Shown: positions 58,836-64,000 of the stretch, one piece after another
Layout: every line of letters begins with the position of its first letter
Position numbering within the stretch: the first letter of the stretch is position 1
Origin: Pseudomonas sp. P818
GTDB lineage: Bacteria > Pseudomonadota > Gammaproteobacteria > Pseudomonadales > Pseudomonadaceae
Direction: 5' to 3'
NCBI RefSeq assembly: GCF_000418555.1
Contig: NZ_ATKM01000005.1
Span: 620,001-684,000, forward strand
Length of the DNA stretch: 64,000 nucleotides
Notes under the pieces: model-generated
Databases searched by the model: none
What the model was told of the DNA's origin: nothing
Seen by the model: the letters and a program-made list of their open reading frames with translations, nothing else
Position numbers and translations under genes: made by a program

Positions 58836-60176
58836 TCAATCGATGCCCAGCTTCTTCAACCGGTAGCGCATCGAGCGGAAAGTCAGCCCCAGGCGCTGGG
58901 CCGCGGCGGTGCGGTTCCAACGGGTTTCTTCCAATGCCTGCATGATCAGCTTGCGTTCGATCTCCTCGAGGTAGTCCTCGAGGTTGTCGATCTGCGCCAG
59001 GCTGGCTTCGCCACCTTCGTTGCCAGGGCCGCTGGCGTCTGCCAGGCGCAGGTCGCTGGGTGTTATCTGATCGTCTTCGCAGAGGGTGTAGGCGCGTTCG
59101 AGCATGTTCTCCAGTTCGCGCACGTTGCCCGGGAAGCGGTAGTTCTTCAGTTTTTCCAGCGCGTCGGGGTGCAGCTTGGCGGCTGTCAGACCGGTGCCTT
59201 CGGCCAGGCGCGCGAGCATCACCTCGGCCAGCTGGGCGATGTCCTCGCGGCGCTCGCGCAGTGGCGGCACGCGCAGTTCGATGACGTTGAGGCGATAGTA
59301 GAGGTCCTGGCGGAAACGCCCGGCGGCGACTTCGGCAGCCAGGTCCTTGTGGGTGGCGCAGAGGATGCGTACATCGACCACCACTTCCTGCTGTCCACCG
59401 ACAGCGCGCACGGCCTTTTCCTGGATGGCGCGCAGCAGTTTCACCTGCATCGGCAGCGGCAGGTCGGCGACTTCGTCGAGGAACAGGGTGCCACCATTGG
59501 CTGCCTGGAACAGGCCCTGCTTGTCTTCGATGGCGCCGGTGAAGCTGCCTTTCTTGTGACCGAAGAACTCGCTCTCCATCAGCTCCGAGGGGATGGCGCC
59601 GCAGTTGACCGGGACGAACGGCTGCTCGACGCGCGGACCCTGTTCGTGGATCAGACGGGCCACCAGTTCCTTGCCGCTGCCCGATTCGCCACTGATGTAG
59701 ACCGGCGCCTGGCTGCGCGAAAGTTTCTGAATCTGCTTGCGCAGGGACTTCATCGGCGGGGAGTCGCCGAGCAGGCGGCTGTCGACTGGCGTTTCCTCGC
59801 CTTCGGGCGAGCGAATGCGCAGAGCGGTGGCGACCAGTTCGCGCAGCCGGCCGAGGTCTACCGGCTTGGTGAGGAAGTCGAAGGCCCCGGCCTTGAGGGA
59901 GTTGATCGCGGTATCCAGGCTGCCGTAGGCGGTGATCATCGCCACCGGCACCTGCGGGTGGCGCTGCTGGATGTACTGCACCAGATCCAGGCCGGTACCG
60001 TCGGGCAGGCGCATGTCGGTCAGGCACAGGTCGAAGGGCTCGCGCGCCAGCCACTCACGTGCTTCCTTGACATTGCGGGCGCTGCGGGTGTCCAGCTTCA
60101 TGCGTCCGAGGGTGATTTCCAGCAGTTCGCGGATATCGGGTTCGTCGTCGACGATCAGGGCTCTCTGACGGTTCAT
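58836..60176 (-). CDS. pilR: Sigma54-dependent response regulator PilR
   Basis: A 446-residue NtrC-type activator. Receiver domain residues 1-120 with acidic D10-D11, phospho-acceptor D54 and lysine in FLTKPVD; AAA+ domain about 135-370 with Walker A GESGSGKE, GSFTGA (a form of the GAFTGA loop contacting sigma54) and Walker B GGTLFLDEVADLP. A C-terminal Fis-type helix-turn-helix is in LEETRWNRTAAAQRLGLTFRSMRYR. In Pseudomonas PilR activates pilA through RpoN. It follows pilS by two bases. Confidence 0.96.
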   Translation of the reverse strand: MNRQRALIVDDEPDIRELLEITLGRMKLDTRSARNVKEAREWLAREPFDLCLTDMRLPDGTGLDLVQYIQQRHPQVPVAMITAYGSLDTAINSLKAGAFDFLTKPVDLGRLRELVATALRIRSPEGEETPVDSRLLGDSPPMKSLRKQIQKLSRSQAPVYISGESGSGKELVARLIHEQGPRVEQPFVPVNCGAIPSELMESEFFGHKKGSFTGAIEDKQGLFQAANGGTLFLDEVADLPLPMQVKLLRAIQEKAVRAVGGQQEVVVDVRILCATHKDLAAEVAAGRFRQDLYYRLNVIELRVPPLRERREDIAQLAEVMLARLAEGTGLTAAKLHPDALEKLKNYRFPGNVRELENMLERAYTLCEDDQITPSDLRLADASGPGNEGGEASLAQIDNLEDYLEEIERKLIMQALEETRWNRTAAAQRLGLTFRSMRYRLKKLGID

Positions 60177-60178
60177 GT

Positions 60179-61771
60179 TCAGCTCAGTTTGCGCGGATGG
60201 GCGAAGGTGATGCGGAAGCAGCTGCCGCCCCCTTCACGAGGTTTGTAGTCGAGGCGGGCCTGGTTGCTCTGGCATAGCTCGCGGGAGATATACAGGCCGA
60301 GGCCGGTGCCCTTGTTCTCGGTGGTGTAGAAGGGCTCGAAGATGTGCTGCTCCTGCTCGGGCGGCACGCCGGGCCCGTCGTCGAGCACTTCCAGTACCGG
60401 CAGGTCGCTGACCTCGTCGCGGAACAGGCGCAGCCAGACCTGGCCGAGTCGGTGCTGCTGGGCACTGTAGCGCAGGCCGTTCTGCACCAGGTTGGTCAGC
60501 ACCTGGGTCAGCTGGTGCGGGTCCATGCGCGTCTGCAAACTGCCGGCCTGGGTTTCCAGATGGATCTGCCGGTCAGCGGCCGCCGAGCTGCGGAACTCGC
60601 TGGCGAAACGGTGCAGCCAGTACTTCAGGTCGAGCAGTTGCGGTTCGGCCTGGCGTCGCCGCGACAGCTGCAGGACGTTCTCGATCACCAGGTTCATGCG
60701 CTTGGAATGGTCCTGAATGATCTGCGCCAGGCGTTGATCGGGACCTTGCAGGTCTTCCGACTCCTGCAGCAGCTGGGCGGCGTGGCTGATGGCGCCGAGC
60801 GGGTTGCGAATCTCGTGGGCGATACCGGCTGTGAGGCGGCCGAGCGAGGCCAGCTTGAGCTGTTGCGCCTGCTGGGCGATCTGCGAAATGTCGTCGAGAA
60901 ACACCAGGATGTGCTGCTGCTCGCCGCGTTGCAGGGAGATGAAGCTAGGTTGCAGCATCGGACCGTCGACCTGCGCCTGCAGGCTTTCCGGACGCAGGGT
61001 CGGGTTGTGCCGCCACTGTTGCAGGCGCTTGACCAGCTCGGGGCAGTGTGGATCGATGATCTTGCCGGTCAGCTCGCCGCGGCCTAGCAACTGCGTGGCC
61101 CCCTGGTTGGCCAGCAGCACGCGGTGCTGGGTGTCGAGCACCAGGATGCCGGTACGCATACGCTGCAGGATCTGTTCGTTGAGTTCTTCCAGATTGGCGA
61201 CATCGGCCGCACGCTGCTCGGCCAGGCTCTCGCTGACCTGCAGGCGCCGAGTGATGCCCTGGATGAACAGCGCGCCAGCGAAACACAGCGCGCCGAGCGC
61301 GCCCGCCTGCACGTACTGTGCAGCGGCGGCCGGGCGGCTGAGGCTGAGGTAGAAGGTCATGTAGATCAGTGCTATTGCCGCGATCGCTGCGATCAGCAGG
61401 CCAATGCGGCCGCGTAGCAGGATGTTGGCGATGGCCACCGCGACTACCAGCAGGTTGCCGATGCCGCTGGGTGTGCCGCCGGCCGCATAGAAGAGCGCGG
61501 AAAGGAAGATCACATCGACCAGCGCCAGGCTGAACAGCTGCATCAGGTGCTTGGGCTTGTGCACCAGCACGGCGATGAAGATGTTGAGGATCAGGTAGAT
61601 CCAGCTGCCGGTACGAAACAGTTCGAGATGCACGACATCGAGAAACTGTTCGTCTAAGTTGCTGGAAATCAGCAGGACCAGTGCCAGGCCGATGCTCAGA
61701 CGATAGAAGTGATAAAGCCTGAGGATGCGTCGCCCCTGCGTACCGCCTTGCAGGCTGAGTTCAGCGGTCAC
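60179..61771 (-). CDS. pilS: Sensor kinase PilS
   Basis: A 530-residue sensor kinase with six hydrophobic segments (about residues 20-180) and no sizeable periplasmic domain, followed by a PAS domain (about 190-300) and kinase domains. The phospho-acceptor is H319 in GIAHEIRNPLGA, the same residue number as I recall for P. aeruginosa PilS. The ATP lid shows DDGPGV and NKGTGLGLYISR. It senses pilin subunits in the membrane and controls PilR. It overlaps the small gene ahead by eleven bases and precedes pilR by two. Confidence 0.96.
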   Translation of the reverse strand: MTAELSLQGGTQGRRILRLYHFYRLSIGLALVLLISSNLDEQFLDVVHLELFRTGSWIYLILNIFIAVLVHKPKHLMQLFSLALVDVIFLSALFYAAGGTPSGIGNLLVVAVAIANILLRGRIGLLIAAIAAIALIYMTFYLSLSRPAAAAQYVQAGALGALCFAGALFIQGITRRLQVSESLAEQRAADVANLEELNEQILQRMRTGILVLDTQHRVLLANQGATQLLGRGELTGKIIDPHCPELVKRLQQWRHNPTLRPESLQAQVDGPMLQPSFISLQRGEQQHILVFLDDISQIAQQAQQLKLASLGRLTAGIAHEIRNPLGAISHAAQLLQESEDLQGPDQRLAQIIQDHSKRMNLVIENVLQLSRRRQAEPQLLDLKYWLHRFASEFRSSAAADRQIHLETQAGSLQTRMDPHQLTQVLTNLVQNGLRYSAQQHRLGQVWLRLFRDEVSDLPVLEVLDDGPGVPPEQEQHIFEPFYTTENKGTGLGLYISRELCQSNQARLDYKPREGGGSCFRITFAHPRKLS

Positions 61772-61997
61772 CGGTGTGCGGGCCTTGTTCGAGATGGGCC
61801 TGGCTGCAGTACCAGTGTTGATCCTGGCTCAGGGCCTGAGGTTTGGGAACGTGCACGCCGCAGTGTGCGCAGCGCACCATCGGCGCGGCGGCACCTTCGG
61901 TAGGGCGAGTGCTTCTGGGTTGGCTGATGAAGCGGCGCCAGATCCAGATCGCGGCGAAGATGACGGCGACCCAGAACAGCAGGCGAAAAAGACCCAT
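61761..61997 (-). CDS. Small membrane protein with zinc-ribbon-like motif (PP0621 family)
   Basis: A 78-residue protein. Residues 4-20 form one membrane segment (LFRLLFWVAVIFAAIWIW), then a basic RRFISQPRSTRP linker, then a C-terminal C43-x2-C46 ... C64-x3-H68 pattern, which could bind zinc. I recognise it as the family named after PP0621; no function is known to me. It overlaps the pilS start by eleven bases and so is probably translated with it. Confidence 0.8.
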   Translation of the reverse strand: MGLFRLLFWVAVIFAAIWIWRRFISQPRSTRPTEGAAAPMVRCAHCGVHVPKPQALSQDQHWYCSQAHLEQGPHTGDR

Positions 61998-62153
61998 ATC
62001 GTGCTCTTTTATTCGTTCAAAGCCGGCAGTTTAGCCAAGCCGAGGGCATCGGCACAGTATCCCGATAGTAGCCTGTGAGCTGTTTCCGGGCTATGTGCCT
62101 CGCCCCGCTGGCGCACCCTCTGGAAGGAAGCGGCTGCGCAACGGCCGGGCATG

Positions 62154-62179
62154 AAAAAGGGAGGCCGTGGCCTCCCTTC
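62154..62179 (-). terminator. Terminator of bamD
   Basis: On the minus strand GGGAGGCC pairs with GGCCTCCC around AC and is followed by a run of T. It ends 15 bases after the bamD stop. The remainder of the gap to 61997 holds no gene. Confidence 0.9.
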
Positions 62180-62194
62180 TCATTGACGCATCGA

Positions 62195-63187
62195 TCAGTC
62201 GAACAGACCGAAGGTCAGGTAACTCCAGATCGAGCGCTTCTTCGCGGTTTCGCCGGTCTTGGCGTCCTGCTGCAGTTCGCGCGGAATCTGCTGCTCGGCT
62301 TCCTCGTACTGACGAACCACGTCCTGGCTGGCGCGGGTTTCGCCCGGCGGCAGCGGCGTGTCGGTTTCGATCAGACCCAGGGTGGCCTTGGCCAGCCAGG
62401 AACGATTGTCGGCTTCTTCTTCGCGCGGGACGAACTGGCCGTTCTCCAGGCTCGGGTGATCGGGGTAGTTGAGTTTCAGGGTTTCCAGGCTGGTGGCCGC
62501 CAGATCGTCCATGGACAGACGCTGATAGGCCTCGGTCATGATTGCCAGGCCGTCACCGACCGACGGGGTTTCCTGGAAGTTTTCCACCACGTAGCGGCCA
62601 CGGTTGGCGGCGGCGACGTAGGCCTGGCGGGTCAGGTAATAGTGGCCGACGTGCACTTCATAGGCGGCCAGCAGGTTGCGCAGGTAGATCATGCGCTGCT
62701 TGGCGTCCGGCGCGTAGCGGCTGTTCGGGTAGCGGCTGGTGAGCTGGGCGAACTCGTTGTAGGAGTCGCGCGCGGCGCCCGGGTCACGCTTGGTCATGTC
62801 CAGCGGCAGGAAGCGCGCCAGCAGGCCGCGATCCTGATCGAACGAGGCCAGGCCCTTGAGGTAGTAGGCGTAGTCGACATTGGCATGCTGCGGATGCAGG
62901 CGGATGAAACGCTCGGCGGAGGACTTGGCCGCTTCCGGTTCGGCGTTCTTGTAGTAGGCGTAGATCAGTTCCAGCTGCGCCTGCTCGGCATAGCGACCAA
63001 ACGGATAGCGCGACTCCAGCGCCTTTAGTTTGGCGATGGCCTGGGTGTAGCTGCGGTTGTCCAGGTCGGCCTGGGCCTGCTGGTACAGCTCCACCTCGCT
63101 GAGGTTTTCATCGACCTCCGGCTGCTTGGAGGAGCAGGCGGCGGTAAGGGCGAGGATGGCGATCAGCAGCAGGTGTTTCACTTGCAT
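62195..63187 (-). CDS. bamD: Outer membrane assembly lipoprotein BamD (ComL)
   Basis: A 330-residue lipoprotein of the BAM complex. The leader ends LALTAAC, with the cysteine that LspA and Lgt would process. Five TPR-like repeats follow (for example [32 protein letters not shown] [16 protein letters not shown], and [27 protein letters not shown]). The C-terminal 80 residues form a longer tail than in E. coli BamD (about 245 residues). It folds outer-membrane proteins together with BamA. Divergent from rluD, with 138 bases between starts. Confidence 0.95.
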   Translation of the reverse strand: MQVKHLLLIAILALTAACSSKQPEVDENLSEVELYQQAQADLDNRSYTQAIAKLKALESRYPFGRYAEQAQLELIYAYYKNAEPEAAKSSAERFIRLHPQHANVDYAYYLKGLASFDQDRGLLARFLPLDMTKRDPGAARDSYNEFAQLTSRYPNSRYAPDAKQRMIYLRNLLAAYEVHVGHYYLTRQAYVAAANRGRYVVENFQETPSVGDGLAIMTEAYQRLSMDDLAATSLETLKLNYPDHPSLENGQFVPREEEADNRSWLAKATLGLIETDTPLPPGETRASQDVVRQYEEAEQQIPRELQQDAKTGETAKKRSIWSYLTFGLFD

Positions 63188-63203
63188 GGCGGCTTGCGTC
63201 CCT

Positions 63204-63233
63204 GTGACGGCCGCGCGGCCGTCCTGTTATGAT
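63204..63233 (+). promoter_or_regulatory. Candidate promoter for rluD
   Basis: GTGACG (63204-63209) and TATGAT (63228-63233) with an 18-base spacer in the bamD-rluD gap. Start would be near 63240, about 85 bases ahead of the ATG. The GGCCGCGCGGCC palindrome at 63210-63221 lies within the spacer. Confidence 0.4.
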
Positions 63234-63325
63234 GAGTGCCCCCGGAAACCCCTGGGGCAAAGACGCCGTATTTAACCACAAGCCCGTCGCCGAAACCAAA
63301 GGCCTGGCTCCCGCCATTGTCGAAC

Positions 63326-64000
63326 ATGACCTCTATAAATAAGCAGCTGATCCAACTTCAAGCCATTGTCCCCTTCGAACAGGGCGGTCAACGCCTCGAC
63401 CAGGTGGCTGCGCAGCTGTTTGGCGAGTACTCCCGTTCGCGTCTTTCCACCTGGATCAAGGAAGGTCGGCTGACCGTCGATGGTGCCGTGGCGCGCCCGC
63501 GTGACACCGTGCATGCCGGCTCGACCCTGGTACTGGATGCCGAGCAGGAAGCGCAGGGCGAGTGGGTGGCGCAGGACATCGAGCTGAATATCGTCTATGA
63601 AGACGAACACCTGCTGGTGATCGACAAACCCGCAGGCCTGGTGGTGCACCCGGCTGCCGGGCACGCCGACGGCACGCTGCTCAACGCGCTGCTGCACCAT
63701 GTGCCGGACATCATCAATGTGCCGCGCGCCGGCATCGTCCATCGGCTGGACAAGGACACCACTGGCCTGATGGTGGTGGCCAAGACCCTGCAGGCGCAGA
63801 CCAATCTGGTCGAGCAGCTGCAGAAACGCACTGTCAGCCGTATCTATGAATGCATCTGCATCGGCGTGATCACCGCCGGCGGCACCATCGATGCGCCGAT
63901 TGGCCGCAGCTCCAGCCAGCGTCAGCGCATGGCCGTGACCGATGGCGGCAAGCCGGCGATCAGTCACTACCGCGTGCTCGAGCGCTACCGCTCGCACACC
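63326..64000 (+). CDS. rluD: 23S rRNA pseudouridine synthase RluD, 5' part
   Basis: 225 codons are in the window; the 3' end lies outside. An S4 RNA-binding domain comes first (about residues 17-80, RLDQVAAQLFGEYSRSRLSTWIKEGRL), then the RluA-type catalytic domain with VVHPAAGH and the motif HRLDKDTTGLM that carries the catalytic aspartate. RluD makes pseudouridines 1911, 1915 and 1917 in helix 69 of 23S rRNA. The divergent bamD neighbour fits PA4544/PA4545. Confidence 0.96.
   Translation, partial: MTSINKQLIQLQAIVPFEQGGQRLDQVAAQLFGEYSRSRLSTWIKEGRLTVDGAVARPRDTVHAGSTLVLDAEQEAQGEWVAQDIELNIVYEDEHLLVIDKPAGLVVHPAAGHADGTLLNALLHHVPDIINVPRAGIVHRLDKDTTGLMVVAKTLQAQTNLVEQLQKRTVSRIYECICIGVITAGGTIDAPIGRSSSQRQRMAVTDGGKPAISHYRVLERYRSHT

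Overview
The window is a Pseudomonas chromosome segment: high-GC, densely packed, and with gene sets that I recall from P. aeruginosa PAO1 as three separate neighbourhoods (rsmH to ampG and its DUF481 neighbours; uraA-upp-hpt; rpsT/murJ to rluD) joined in one 64 kb stretch. This joined order, together with REP elements of the Pseudomonas type, suggests a non-aeruginosa species, possibly of the P. mendocina / P. pseudoalcaligenes / P. stutzeri side of the genus. That species guess is inference.

Region 1 (1-17,105): the division and cell-wall (dcw) cluster on the plus strand, rsmH(partial)-ftsL-ftsI-murE-murF-mraY-murD-ftsW-murG-murC-ddlB-ftsQ-ftsA-ftsZ-lpxC. Most genes overlap by 1 to 11 bases. 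It makes UDP-MurNAc-pentapeptide and lipid II, builds the divisome, and ends with the first committed step of lipid A synthesis and a strong terminator.

Region 2 (17,200-31,000): dciA (DnaB loader, minus strand), an M23 peptidase, secA, argJ, a glutathione S-transferase and a Nudix-ThiE fusion. A REP cluster follows, then a minus-strand operon coding for a response regulator with a degenerate GGDEF domain, ketopantoate reductase, a sensor kinase and a PduO-type adenosyltransferase. YajQ and a small MscS channel lie beyond it.

Region 3 (31,000-40,700): a miniature inverted-repeat element flanked by a 20-base duplication, the muropeptide permease ampG with an internal 84-residue tandem duplication, an alkyltransferase-like protein (PWHR motif), two tandem DUF481 paralogues, the uracil salvage pair upp-uraA behind a sigma54-like site, hpt, a SulP transporter and a small conserved gene of the PA4642 family.

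Region 4 (40,800-48,760): rpsT, murJ, then ribF-ileS-lspA-fkpB-ispH.

Region 5 (48,920-64,000): a low-GC minor-pilin operon (fimT-fimU-pilV-pilW-pilX-pilY1-pilE, minus strand) with an unusually large PilY1 of 1,696 residues and no pilY2, then thiO, pilR, pilS, a small PP0621-like membrane protein, bamD and the 5' part of rluD.

No gene-free stretch exceeds 300 bases; the longest are 48,730-48,991, 30,977-31,225, 18,664-18,904 and 37,587-37,824, and what they hold is listed. I see no tRNA, rRNA, CRISPR array, transposase or prophage gene. Most of the window is conserved core genome. The least ordinary parts are the minor-pilin operon with its PilY1, the AmpG duplication, the sensor/regulator operon and several intergenic elements. 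I did not find evidence for a wholly new defence or mobile system.
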